The notes beneath the pieces were generated by a model. It was not told the DNA's origin. It saw nothing but the letters and a program-made list of their open reading frames with translations, and did no database searches. The translations under genes and the position numbers were made by a program. 64,000 bases of DNA. It comes from Centropus unirufus (taxonomy: Eukaryota; Chordata; Aves; Cuculiformes; Centropidae). Of this stretch, positions 1-12,195 are shown in pieces. Position 1 is the stretch's first letter; each line of letters opens with the position of its first letter. Location: contig VYZI01000043.1 in assembly GCA_013397695.1 (NCBI GenBank), forward strand, positions 119,946 to 183,945, written 5' to 3'.

Positions 1-170
1 TCTCTCTTTCTCTTTCTCTTTCCTTCTCTCTCTCTTTCTCTTTCTCTTTCCTTCTCTCTCTCTTTCTCTTTCTCTTTCCTTCTCTCTCTCTTTCTCTTTC
101 TCTTTCCTTCTCTCTCTTCTGTCTTTTTCTCTTTTTTTCTCTCTCTCTCTCTCTCTTTCGACTTTTCTGT
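1..170. repeat. Polypyrimidine tandem array, 28-bp period
   Basis: The plus strand is almost purely C and T. The landmark CCTTC recurs at 22, 50, 78 and 106, exactly 28 bases apart, so there are about four copies of a 28-bp unit built from TCTCTTT and CTCTTT blocks. From about 115 the array decays into less regular T/C sequence. It is cut by the left edge of the window, so its true length is unknown. Mirror-symmetric purine/pyrimidine tracts of this kind can form triplex (H-) DNA; that is a known property of such tracts and is only inferred here. Confidence 0.95.
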
Positions 171-3100
171 CATTATGCCTGAATGTATTTGTGATTATTT
201 TGCACAGAGGAATGGTCAAGAGCACTGTAATTGAATCTACCCGATCAAATTTATTTGAATGGTTAAATGAATGCAAGACATCTTAAACTGCATTTAATTC
301 TGGCATTTATGTGTGTGATAAGAAGAGGGCTTTGTGAGAGCCATAGGGTTGTCAGTTGTTTTAAAATGAGGGGAAAGCAAATACATTCTTACATGTTTTT
401 TTTGAATATTTAGCCAGAGGGAAAAATGACACTAAAGCAACATCATCAAATCTGTAAAACTAACTTTTTAATACAGATCTCCTTTGTTGTTTTAAGTGCT
501 TAAGAGGTTGGTGGTTTGGTTTATTTTGGAACTTGCTAAACTATATGAAGTGTGTCTCAAGGGGCCTGGCATTTTAATGCCTAGTAGAAGGTTGTATAAC
601 AGTAGATGATGTATTTTGCCTGCTTTCCAATGCTGTAAATAAATTACATGTGCTGGCTTGGAGAACCTATCTGAGGTGTAAATCAACGGCCAATACAAGA
701 TGGGAAACAAAACCAATTAGTGATATCTTGTAACTCATTAGGGTTTTTTATCCACTTATCTGTAATCAAGAGATGTAACAGCAATAATATGTATACAAAG
801 GTTAACATGAGGTGCTTTCCAAGGAGAGTTAGAGTGCCTACATTTATTTGAAGTAAGTGCTGTGATTTACTGCTTTTTCACAATTTGCTGTGGTTAAGTC
901 ACTTAAATACTGAAGTCAACAGTCCCCTAGGCAAAGAAAGAGAATATAATTTTAAGCATATTGTAAAAACTGAAACCTGATAGCTTCCATTCTATAATCC
1001 TATCTAAGTCGTGGTTGTCTTAAAAGGAAAATAGATGCATGTGTCGGTTTGGGAGCATAATCTTTTTTTGAGTTTAAAGAATGATAAATGTGTGCGTGTG
1101 TGACACAACAGTTTATTAATATGAATGCTTTGCTAAATACTCCATGCTTAACGCAATCCCCATTCCTTTATAACAAGTTTAAATATTAATTCTTTGGAAT
1201 GCCAGATGCCTAAAGCTAGATAGAAATGCTGCGCAGTTTCAGATATCTAGGAGTGGGCTTGTGAAACAGGATACGTAACTGGGAGAGATGAGTAGCACAT
1301 TTCAGAGTTATTAGGGCAGAACAGCAATGAAAGAGGATGACTTTAAATAAAGTTACAAAATTGTTTTCTGTGCATGAGGCTTAAACACCTTAGAGTTATT
1401 TATGTGAAATACAACAGTAGATTTCCCATGTACATGGGCCCTAAACTGATTTTATATTTTTGTTTTGTTTAACGTCTCTTTAGCTGCCTGCCCCTGTTTA
1501 AAGCAGCTGGCTTTGATTTAACCTGAATCCTTCACTGAGAGCAAATGATCAGTCACTTGTGATGACTGTGTGCCGCGCTGTGTGATGGAACATCTCCGAT
1601 GTGGCAGACGCTCCAGAGAGGAGACCAAGTAAGACAGGAAGAGTGCTCGAGGAAAGTGGCATTTCACTTATTTCACTCCAAAACAGCTCTTGCTTATTGG
1701 GCCTTATGCAAGTCTGGCCTACCTGCCAATCCATGTCTGTGCTGAACAGAAAAGAGAGTTAAACTAAGAATAGATAAAAGAGGAAATTTCTATTTTAATT
1801 CCTAGTGTTTTCTGGGAAAATCCCAGGAAGGATTTAACATCCGGTTTCATAACTCTTGCTTTGTCCCGCCACTCCTGCTGATGTTGCAGGGAGTTGTAGC
1901 GTTGCCTTCAGGAGGAGCAAGTAGTGAATGTTTTTTGAAAACCCACCCATGCTCTTTTGAAACACAGAAGAGAAGATTCAAGTGTTAAACTCTCTCCCAG
2001 AGAGAAAACTGGACAAGCAGAAGCATCTTCATAGCTCGGACACAAGGTAGTACCAGCACAGCCCATTCACCTTTCATTTTTCTTCTTGTTCCAGACCCTG
2101 CATCGGTCTAAAGCAGGTGTGATCTACCATTGTACGTGAAACAGGCCAAAATGGTGAAACACTGTGCCACCAGTTAATGTGGCCAAGTTTAGATATCGTG
2201 GATGAAAAGAGTTAAGGTGCTTTGAACTGTCTTCTAGGCTGCTGGGCACTGTTCAGGATGCTTCTGCTGCCATAGTGTAATGGAGCATGGTGTGGAGAAA
2301 CACAAGCAGGTTTGGGAGCCAGAAACAGTGCGGTTGTTTCAGCACAATGTCAGGGCCAGCTTGATTTTCTATGCTGAGGGACAGAGTTTGGTAGATCAGG
2401 TGCAGCATTTGGGTGATGTGGCTGTGCTGTGTTTGAGATGTGATCTGGTGGTGGTGCAGGATACTGCATGGTGACCTCTAGCTTTATCAGCCTGGGGTGG
2501 TACATGGTTGTTGAGTATGGATGCACAGTGTGTATGGACCAGATTTCTCTCTTTTTTTCTTTTTCAGGTGTGTGATGCTTGCCCTTGTTGCTAAATCTCC
2601 TCAAGTGTAAGTGGTGAAAAGGTCAGAGTACGTATTTATTAACTTTGGGAGAGGCTTTTAATGGAACATTTCAGTTGGGCTTCTTATAGCTTGGCATCTG
2701 GTTTGTACTGCCAGTTGCAGAGCTGTTGCTGAGAAACAAATTCTCCCATTTATTTTAGTGCTTGACACCTGAGGTGTGGGAAGGGAGGCTACACTAAGGG
2801 ACCAATGTTGAAAATAGTCAATAGTAAGTACTTTTTGGGAGGAAAATTGTCCTTCCTGTTTTGCTGGAGGAAGCAGCTTCAAGGTTGTCTGAAGCATATG
2901 GAAAGTCCATATGCTCCAACGGGTGGAAAAGTCTTTTATGGCTGTTTCTCTCGAGGCAGGAATCACCCAATGGACCTGAGGTGCAGGTAGCTACTACCAA
3001 GTTCTTGAGATCCTCATCACTGGCAGAACGTAGCTGAGCCTCTCCCAGGACTTGAAGAAAAAGCAAGCCCAAATTCCTGTTTTCTGGATATCTCATTGTT

Positions 3101-6039
3101 GTAATGTTCAGTTTCCTTGAAGTCACCAGAGCTGGTTTATGTTCAACCAGAACTGACCTGGCATTATCCCTCGCTCTGGTGCAAATTTGAAGTGACACCA
3201 TTTTAAAACCAAGACTGGATAAAAAGGAGGCAAACTTGAGCTGTGGAGGGCTAGCACATAGAAGTTTGTCCTGCAAGTGTGGGCTCAGTTCACTTGGCAA
3301 AAGGAAAAGATGTCTCACCTTTTTAATCTGAACAGTTTTCTTATTTTTCCTCTTGCCAACGCACCATAAATTGGCTTATATTCTATTTCTTTGAGTTCTT
3401 GAGCTATCTGATAAAGTTTGCTGACTTGTCATATTTTTGTGGGGATCAGCCACAGACTGTGTGTGTGAAAGGTTCTTCTTCAAAATGTAATGCTGTGCAG
3501 TTCAGCATCTTTAAGATTTGAATGGGTGTGCAGGAGAGCTAAGGGGCTGTTTACCCCTGGAACCCACTTGCTCTTTCCCTACCCTTGAGTCTCAATAACT
3601 TAGTCTTTCTACTCAGTCTCCTGGCTTCTCTCTTTGTGCAACTTTGCTGTTGGCTTGTTAAATATATATACAAATGGTTGTAACTTATTTGTGGGCTAAG
3701 TATGTGTAAATATGGCAAATGGTGTGAATAGCTTTCTGGTCTGTTGAATGTGTAAATACTGAAAATCTGTTGGGGTGAGTTGGCTGGCTTTTATTTGAAA
3801 CATTGTTCGTACAAGATCTCCTTTCTGTTACTGCATCCTGTCAGGAGCTGTTAGGCAGAGATTACTGGCATGAATCCTCAGACTACTTTGTCAAAATTCA
3901 CTTTTATGCCTATTTGCTTATAAGTTTGCCACTTCCACAAAGTGAGTGTGTGTATTTTGCTAGAGTAGTCAAAGAAAGCCAATATAAAGGTGATCAACGT
4001 CTAGAAAGGGAGAGCAAACCATTGGAATTGCTGATCACCAGTGGTGTTTTGGGGCTGAATGTATGATGGAGTTGGCTCGAGTACAATTTATTTGCCAAGT
4101 TTGAGTGCAAACACTGTTTTTTTCCTGAGGTTCCCTGCTTCAGTGATCCCCACGTTAAGTTTCTCAAAATGGGACTAACTTGCCTGGGGAACTTCCCTTG
4201 CTAAGGAGTGGTGTTAATGCCAACAATAGAGTTTTTATCCACTGCTGGAGAAGTTGCTGGGTGATTTGAAAATTAACAACAGTAAACATTAGAAGTGAAA
4301 AAGATGTTTTATGCATGGAATGGATATTTGGGCAGCAAGCAGTCACTCTAAAGTTACAGGGAAACAGTTTGAGAGCCTAGATAATAAGAGAGTTGAGAGG
4401 AAACTTACAGGAATAACCTCATAACCAAGTAGCCTAAAGGTAAAGATGAATGATGATACTAAGTACCACTAGAGAAGAGTCTGGAAGATTGGATACAGCT
4501 TCCAATCTGAGAGTTTCTGATTACAGCATTTGCTAGTTTGATGAGCAACCCAGTTTTGGAATATAAGCTAGACAAAAGGAGCACTTTCTCAACATGGAAT
4601 CCACCAATTTATAGATCAGAGTTAGAATTCGTGTGCATGGCGCATCTCCTGTTGCATCCTTTCCGAAGCTGAGTGTGGCTGTAAGTTTTTCCCTGTCGGT
4701 ACCAAGTACTTTGTGAAATGCACTCGAGATTCAACACCTTCTGCCTCTTCTGCCTTGGTTTATTCTTCCACAGGGATGACATTAACTAGGAGTAGGCTTA
4801 GCTTTTGGCATGTGGTGCCCTAGCAGGCTGTGAGCTGTTTGTCCTGTAGTTTTTAAAGAAAGGCTGGATAAAAATCCTACTGTGGGATGTAACTCTTTGG
4901 ACTCAACTTGTCTTTCCTGTGGCAGTTTTAATTTCCACACTCAACTACTCGCATGTCATAAAGAGTTACAAGAGATCCCCCAAACTGTTAATATTGCAAA
5001 CCTCTGTCTTCACTGACTTACTGAAAAAAGTTCAAATCCCTCCTTATCTAACGTTGGTGTTTCTATCCACTCATTTATTTGTGAAGAAAACACCGAGAAG
5101 GCACAATAGAAACCAGAGTGAGTGAAGGGCTCTAGGAGCAGCAGTTGGGAGAGCCAGTGGTGGGACAACTGGGCAAGGAAAATGATTGATTTCTATGTGC
5201 AGAGCAGTTGTGAAATGTTCTGTGGCATTCTGGGGACATGCCATTGCTAACAAATGATTGCCTGTTGGGGATAGAAAATGCCAACCATTGTTCTGAAGAA
5301 GGAAATAGCCTTATTGATACTGAATTAGGCTCACATTGAATTATTATTATTATTCATTCACAATGTGTCCTGTTTCCCAAATATGAAAATTAACTGACCA
5401 TGCTGAAGTTCTCCAGCACTGTCAGCCTTCTGTTGATGGTCATATCTACCTCCTTATGGTCCAGCTGGAGTTCAAACTGTTTCAAACTGGGGATAGATTG
5501 TGGTAGAAGTCTGCATTAACATTGTAGCTGAAGAAAGCTGTTCTGCTTCTTAAAAAGGTTCATCAAGCTTGTTCTTGTTTTATAACAAGACTGAGAGTGC
5601 GGCTGGCAGAGGTAAATGTGTTGGGAGATTAGACTTAAGCTTCTGGGATACGTTTTGAAGTGTCGCATGCAGTGTTCATGGTAGAAAAATAGTACAGAGA
5701 AGGATAATGTTGCCTTTTGAATGGAGTTAAACTTGATTTATCTATAGAAATTGAGACACACGTGAAACAAGTATTTTGTGCAGTGGCAGTATGTTATATA
5801 CAGCTCTCAGTCTGTGTTTTGTTCCCAGAGTTGTCTAATAGTTTCTACTGAAATCCTGTCAGGAAATACAAAAACGGCTGTCAGTAAAGACTTACTTCAC
5901 GTTAAGGGAATAATATGTAAAAGGCAGGAAGTGACTGGGAAGCAATATGGATGGCTGGGAAGCAATGATCAACGATTGGCCAGTGAATGTTTTCATACGC
6001 TCAATCACATGAGACTGTACTGTAGCATGGAGGATACAA
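171..6039. other. Non-coding stretch, no gene recognised
   Basis: This is intron-like or intergenic sequence. Open frames are short or lie without splice support. The largest is a 166-codon minus-strand frame at 2818-3318 that resembles no family I know. A short (TTA)n run is at 5341-5356. A segment at 1483-1629 has a good polypyrimidine-AG on its left and a GTAAGA on its right, but all three plus frames contain stops, so it is not a coding exon. No transposon was recognised in this stretch. Confidence 0.6.
5341..5356. repeat. (TTA)n microsatellite
   Basis: About five perfect TTA triplets in a row. It is short and is listed only for completeness. Confidence 0.9.
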
Positions 6040-6705
6040 AGTGTTAATAGATGAGAGGCTTTGTGTCCTGGAAAGCAGTGACTCTGAAGAGGACTGGGAT
6101 GTTGTATTTTCTCATCTAATTAAATACATTCTGGTGGTGTACAAGGTGATACGATACATTATAAAAAAGCATAGGCAAGTGATATTATCTTTCTGTTAAA
6201 TATCACTCGAGTTGCAGAAAGATACATTAATGCTCTGACTTTTATAAACAGTCTTGAAAAATCAAAGGATTTGAAGAAGAACTGGAAGATGCTATCCCAG
6301 ATGTGGCGCTTACTGATGGAGTAACGGAAGATCAGAGGCAATCTGATCTGTTCCATAGATGCTCCCGAGGAGAAAATACGTGATGCTTGAGGGGTCTTCT
6401 GGGTGCAGATAAATGTAGAATGGCATCTCGTGGCTGGAAACGGAGAAAGATCAAACAAGAAGGAAGGCCCATGTTTTGCATGACTGCAATTAATCCTGGA
6501 CCAGCTTAGAAAGGGATGTGATAAATCCCCTGGTACTTGAGTCACCGAGCCAGGTTTGGATATTCCTATGGATGAAGTGATCCATTTCAACCACGGACAA
6601 TTGCACTCAATAGTAAAATCACGAGGTGAATGAACTGAACCACGCCACTGGCTTCTCCTTGCAGTGTGTAAAAGATCAGGTCCCAGGCCTTCTGCTGCCA
6701 GACCT
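6040..6705 (+). mobile_element. Ancient CR1/L3-like LINE, 3' end remnant
   Basis: A heavily decayed 3' portion of an old amniote CR1-type LINE in plus orientation. The entry segment at about 6061-6105 reads TCCTGGAAAGCAGTGACTCT, a characteristic phrase of turtle and ancestral-amniote CR1 ORF2. Around 6410-6450 the text follows the ...AATGGCTGGAAG... segment. The stretch 6481-6600 aligns base by base by eye with the terminal ORF2 sequence, with landmarks AATTAATCCTGGACCAGCTT, AAGGGATGTGATAAATCCCC and GGTTTGGATATTCCTATGGA. After that the fit weakens to about 6705, where a GATCAGGTCC/CTTCTGCTGCC segment resembles the usual 3' untranslated end. Every frame is broken and it cannot be active. The 199-codon minus-strand frame at 6159-6758 lies antisense to this remnant and is not a gene. 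Element boundaries are approximate. Confidence 0.72.
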
Positions 6706-9700
6706 GGCGCTCTTCTTCCTTCATGTGCCCCCTGCATTGCAATCCTTGGGCCTAGCATCCATATTTAGGCCAAATTTGGGGCCTTATGGATTTCATGACC
6801 CAGAGTAGGGGGCAGGCTGGGGAAGGAGGAGTACTGCTGCCCCACGGTCACACAGGTTTGACAGTAATTGTGCTAAAGCAATTGCCACCAACTAATGTTT
6901 CCCCCAAACCCATCCTTTCTTTCCTGCTGTCTCTGTCCTCTGCAGACAGCACTGCTCCTCCTTGACAGGACTGTTCAGAGCTGTTGCGTGGAACCTAGGA
7001 TCTCCTAGGACCTGGGCTGACACCAACTAAAGCCAAGGGCTGGGTTTAAAACCTGGGCCCCTCGGGAGAGGCTAATGGCTGGGATCTTCCTCCTCTTACC
7101 AAGCACTGATGATTTTCAACATTAATGTCTTCCCTTTCTTTGCTTTCTGGAATGAAAACAAAGGTGCTCAGCCTCCTTCCTAGCACGGCAATAGTGACAC
7201 ACTAACACAGTTATTACAGCAAACGCAGTGGACCTCTCTGGTCGTGATGTTTTCTTTCTGTGGGGAGACTGAAATATTAACTCACAAATAATGTCTTTAG
7301 AAGTTGTATTAGTCACACATTTTTAAGACATTCCAAAATCATACCAACCTCCTCCTGAGCTTGTCTGTTGCTACCAATGATTCAAAGTTTTGAAAACTCT
7401 CCTTTAGTTTTGATTTACATTTTGGTCTTGGGCACTTGTTATTTCTGGCAAATGCCAGCTCAGTTTCATTAAAGAAAAATCTGTTTTACAGCCATGCGGC
7501 TCAGATCTGCTGCGCTTCTAATAATTGATGGCTGGTTTCCTTATTTCCTGCATTGTAGAAAAATAAGGACCTTGTTAGACCCAAACAAGCCTGCATAAAG
7601 TCACAGTGTGAAACATCAGGTTGGGGGTGAGTAGAGCAGCTGTGGGCAGGTTTTACAACTCTGGGCCACAGTTGATTGAAGCAGCCAAGGGAAACTGAGA
7701 GATGCCCATGCGACTAAAATTTGGTTGAGTTGCTTGGCTCCCTGGCCTGAGATTTATATTTGTGACACCTTCTCTCTCTGTCAGTCCCTGGGCCAGACAC
7801 AAGTCTGTGTCTGTATATGTACTTATGGCTCCACGTACCCCGTGGTGTGGCCGCTGTGCCCTCTGCTTGCCGTGCCACCATGGGACAGGTCTGTTTCCAG
7901 TGTTGTCTGTCTTGCTCCAGCAGCCCACAACGGGATCAGTGTGTGCTTTGGAAGAAAGCAGCTGCCGTGTGGTGAGGATGAAAAATCAAGCAAACACACT
8001 CAGAATTTCTGCAAGTGGGCAAATTAATTTCAATCTGAACTGTCATCACAAGGGCCTTTTTTTCCTTTCCTTTGGGTGGTATCTTTGATTTATATTTCTG
8101 ACTGGGGCAAGTAATTGCCCTTTGGTGTCCACTAAGAGCATGAGCAGTTTGGTTTCTTTGTAGATGATCCCGTACAGAATCCTGTCCATTTCTTGGTTTG
8201 TTTTACTTTGTGTTTTGTTTTGTTTTAAGAGGCAGTAAAATTCAGGGATAGCTGTGTAAATTGAAAACAATCTCCGAGTTTTAAGGAGCAGCTAATGTCT
8301 ATCAGACATTCTTCCACAAAGCAGTATCTGTCAGGTGCCTCCTATCATATTGCCACTCCATAAGCATGGTCATAGAGAAAGGATCCTGCCTTCGAGATCC
8401 ATGAAGCTAAATGGCTCCTAGGAAGCCAAGCGGTGACACCTGAACAGTATTGTAAAAGGTGGATTTTTTTTTTCATGTATTATGAAAATTATTGAGTCCC
8501 GTCTGTTTCCTTCGAGAACTGGATGGTTCTTTTCAGGCAAGCTGAATGTGTGGTGACTGTCCTAAGCACCCTTTTGAAGGACTTGCTCCACAAAGGAGGC
8601 ACTGAAGAGCTTCTAGGAACTGCAGAACCACCTCAAAATCAAGCCTTAAAGTTTGTTCTACTAAAGGTCTGGTCCAGAGAAGTATTTAGGCACCTAACTC
8701 CTATTGATGGAAAGTAGAAATTCCATGCCTAAATACCTTTCTGGATCTAGTGCTTCAACTTCTGGTGTTGGTTGTTACATATTTCACGCTCTCAGTAGGT
8801 CTCTATGGCATCTCCTGTGAGTGGTGCAATAGTATTAACTTTGAGTTCTTCCCATCGTGAGTTCCAGCACACAATACCAACAACCACCTAGAAAGCTGTG
8901 CTGTGTTCCAGCAGTGGAGTGGGAGAGTGACTTGGAGAAAACACACTGCCCTCTTATTAATTTAGTGTTACTGAGGGGGGATGGGACTGACCTTCAAGCA
9001 CTGAGACTTTGTTGAGAGGGGAACTACAGCGATGTACTCACTGGTTTGGATGAAAATCCATGGAAAAGCAGGACATTTTTGTTGGCATTTCCTCCACTCA
9101 GTGCTGATCTTATCATGCTGGTTTAGCAGCAGAGCTCTTTTGGCTTCTTGCCAGGTGAAAGATAAAAGGTCTCAGGGAATTACAAGTATTATGACTTTCC
9201 TATCGAGCTATTCTGATGCACAGAGCCTCCTGACCCATAAAACTAGCTTGCTTTTTAAAATTTTGCTATTGAAAGAACAGGAAACACAAGAGCTGGAAAG
9301 TGGACTCCAATGTTCATAAGGGCCCTGAGTGCAGCTGTAGTTAGTGCAGGATTTTGGAAGAAACTTGTTCCTATGCCAGCAAAGGACCCATGTGTTCAGC
9401 CAGGTTAGATCTGGCTTGGGAGTAAGCGCTTGAGAACTGAACCATAGACTGGTTCTGTGTCTGGCACTGAGGGCACAAAGTGTCCTCTCAATAACATAAA
9501 AAATACTTTGCATACTCCTGGTGTGTCCTGTGAGACGCCCCAGAGGTCTGAGTCACTGCCCACCCATTTGGACTGGTTCTCTAAACCCTGACTTGTGAGG
9601 GACTGCATTGGGGTGCTGTGAGGGTTACTCTGGTGGGTGCTGTGACGACGATCAGCTCCTATCTTAGTCTTGTGGTACTGTGCTATTCACAATTTTAATA

Positions 9701-9970
9701 TGGACCCTCAGATCTGGTAGTGCTGCCAGTTGAGTGATGTGGTGATGGGAATCCCCCTTGTTAGGCCCTTTCTTGCAGAGTCTCCCAACAGCAGTGCTGT
9801 AAATTGATTTTTACTATTTATAGGCAAATTCAGTAATGCTCAGCAATGCTGCGGAAATTTTGTGGCACTGGAATGTTTTGATGTCTTTGCTTGAGGTGCC
9901 ATTCAGCTCAGCACCACTGACTAAAAATGAGATTTGCTTGCTTGTGCCTGCCGTCATCCTCTTCCTCCAG
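6706..9970. other. Non-coding stretch, no gene recognised
   Basis: There are several overlapping frames of 60-108 codons on both strands (for example 7725-8088 and 9208-9513), but none has splice signals or protein-like similarity that I can identify. A TTTTG-rich low-complexity run is at about 8208-8228. At 6841-6875 a GGTCACACAGG phrase recalls the antisense MIR core but is too short to call. Confidence 0.55.
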
Positions 9971-10183
9971 TGTTTCCATCATGTGGCCTTTTTCTATCTC
10001 CACAACACGCAGTCACGGCTTTGACTGACCTGCACTGGGACTGACCTGACTGCTACTGGAAAGCCATGACTGGGAACCCCAAGGAACTCTGTGAGGAAGT
10101 GTCTATCCCAGGCACAACTGCTCATGCACCCAGTGGTGTCGTGAAGGCAGTAGAAGCTGAGGCCCGCCTGCTGCCCCAAACAG
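9971..10183 (+). other. Candidate coding exon with possible start codon (unconfirmed)
   Basis: Good acceptor-like signals end at 9970 (CATCCTCTTCCTCCAG) and at 10012 (a polypyrimidine run, then ACACGCAG). A strong donor, CAG then GTAAGC, follows 10183. Between them an ATG at 10066, in the fair context GCCATGA, opens 39 codons that stay open into the donor, leaving phase 1. An in-frame TGA lies just upstream of the ATG, which would suit a first coding exon. The predicted peptide begins MTGNPKELCEEV and is hydrophilic with Glu/Ala-rich content. Read past the donor it stops at 10206, giving 46 residues. Codon choice looks exon-like, but I recognise no family and see no partner exon. It could be a cassette or alternative first exon of a flanking gene, or chance. 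Confidence 0.28.
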
Positions 10184-10504
10184 GTAAGCACAGGGAGGCT
10201 TCATAAGGCGTGTTGGCGTTCTTTGGGCAGTTTTAGTGCTGGAAGAAATCCCAGGACAGTGGACATTTCTACAACAGATGGTGAGCTCCGGCAGGTTACT
10301 TAACAAGACAGAATTGGTACACATTTAGGTAAGAGAACATTGGAGCCTTGTATCTATATGAGGAATGCTGTGCCTCACCATTTCCTGACTAATTATTACT
10401 ATCCTGTAATTCTAAATCCAGAGAAAGAGGATCCAGTGAGTAACTCAGATTATAAACATGCAGCTCCCTTTATTTCAAGGTCATAATTTAGGAAGGGAGT
10501 GAAA

Positions 10505-10562
10505 TCTAGAAAACTGTGTGGTGACTTGCTTAAAGTTGTTCAGTGTTAAATTCAGCCGTTCC
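10505..10562 (-). repeat. Possible MIR core fragment, antisense
   Basis: The plus strand reads GAAAACTGTGTGGTGACTTG then CTTAAAGTTGTTCAGTG, which follows the reverse complement of the MIR core (the usual ...GTGACTTGCCCAAGGTCACACAG...). Only the central part is recognisable and chance similarity is possible. Confidence 0.35.
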
Positions 10563-12037
10563 TCATTGGAGCAAATGCTCCAACTGCAGAGGTGGACAGG
10601 GAGAGGCAGTGTGTGGACCCAGTTCCTTGTGAGATGTGAATGAATAGCAGATCAGGGCACCCAGACCATCAGTGTCTGTGCCCATCCTAGGACAACTGGA
10701 GTTGGTGGCGGAAAGGCTGGGAGAGGTTGAAGGTGGGTTTTAGTATGGAAGGGAAAAGACAAGAAAATAATGTTAGAAACCAATAGGGATCAACTGCTTT
10801 GGACATGAATGTAGGTCCCTCTGCCCAAAGAGGAGAAATGGGACCTGCAGGAATTAAGTGAGTGTATGTGTGGGTGATCAGAGAGCATTAAGGAAAAAAA
10901 CCCATATATTCTTTGTTTTCTTTTTAAAACTTCAAAATCAAACTAATGAGTTGTGAGCTTCTTGTTCCTCAGATTTCATAATGCGTGAGAGGAAAATATT
11001 TTACTTCCTTTCTCAAGAGCTCTAGAATTGTTGTCAGTCCAGTTTCCCACACAACTATTCACCACTTTTTAGATCCTACGGAAGTGGGACCTCAGAAAGA
11101 CTGTTCCTTCCAGCAGAGCTAAACTGAGCAAGCCACCTCGCAAGCTGACCAGCTCTGGGACGCAAGGGGCAACACGCTGCACAAAAAGGTGCTGAGGAAT
11201 GGGCAGGGAACCCAGTGAAAACTGTCCCTTTCTTCTCTGTGCAGCTGTAGAGCAGAAAGCTTGGCAGCGAAGGTGTCCTATCCAAAACCCACTGAGCTGG
11301 TAGGAGCAGGGGACCAGGAAGGACCACATGGATGATCTAATGCAGTTTGTTGCTATTGGAGGCAATCTACACTCAATCCAAGCAGCATCTGTCCCACACA
11401 ACCCATAAGCCACAAAGCACTCTCCAACAGCCCATAACAAACTGAGATCGTTAGTGGAAAACACCAAAAGCCACAAACTGCTGTGTGCTGCAAAGAGCAG
11501 GAGAGGCTGAAAGCCCTGACTGTGGCCAGCAACTCTGGAAAGGCCGGGAATTTCCTTTAATAAAAATTCCCAACTGACCCAAGCATCAAATCTGATCATT
11601 GGTTTAAGTACCAAAACCGAGAGTCTCGTGTTATTTGTGTGCTCGGATGATCAGAGAACTGGTAGCAAAGTAGTGTCCACCAGCTCTGGAGTGGAGGGGC
11701 TGAGCAGAGCTCACAGCGATCCCGTGCTTGGGCTCAGTGGTGTTTACAGCAACCACATTTCCATGCAGTGCACAAGAGAAGGTGCTTCCTGCCCCCCTTT
11801 CTTTTTCCTTTCTTCCTCTCTCTCTTTTAATAACTGAACCCAATAGCTCCTCTGAGTTACGAGGGACTTTAACGGCAGAGTTGCATGGGGGAGAGACCTG
11901 GTTTTCATTGTGCAGTGCGGGATATCAGTTTTAACCCGGAGGCAGTGATGTTATTTAACAGGTGCCTTAAAGGCACAGTGCTTATTTAATCACCATCTCC
12001 ATATCAACATTATGTAAATTGAAATTGCTTAGGTACG

Positions 12038-12195
12038 CAATTAATTGTGAGTGCTTTAGACATTTTTAAAGGCATAAGACAATACCTGAAAGTTCCATTT
12101 TAAGAATATCCAGGTCAAAGGACACACATGTTTTTATTTTCTTATTTGAGGTATAATGTGTTCAAGGCAGATTTATGGCACAACCTTTGTTTATT
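12038..12195. promoter_or_regulatory. Cluster of factor-like motifs (DR1, SOX, FOX, homeodomain)
   Basis: Seen in sequence: a perfect palindrome CAATTAATTG at 12038-12047 (homeodomain-like), AGGTCAAAGGACA at 12112-12124 (one base off a DR1 nuclear-receptor element), CCTTTGTT at 12184-12191 (SOX/TCF-like) and TGTTTATT at 12188-12195 (forkhead-like). The surrounding 300 bp is AT-rich and free of recognisable repeats. Clustered sites in repeat-poor DNA suit a conserved enhancer, but short motifs are common by chance and nothing here proves activity. Confidence 0.25.

Noticed and set aside
1483..1629. Segment with good acceptor and GTAAGA donor
   Set aside because: All three plus frames contain stops; donor-acceptor pairs like this occur by chance in tens of kilobases.
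2818..3318. 166-codon minus-strand open frame
   Set aside because: Composition looks random, with no domain or promoter context; it overlaps a plus-strand frame.
6159..6758. 199-codon minus-strand open frame as a gene
   Set aside because: It lies antisense to a recognisable ancient CR1/L3-like LINE remnant and the translation resembles no protein family I know.
6841..6875. GGTCACACAGG phrase as an antisense MIR
   Set aside because: Too short and the flanks do not follow the family.
11069..11614. 181-codon minus-strand open frame
   Set aside because: No recognisable domain, no splice-site logic, and it is shared with other overlapping frames; this length is compatible with chance in 64 kb.
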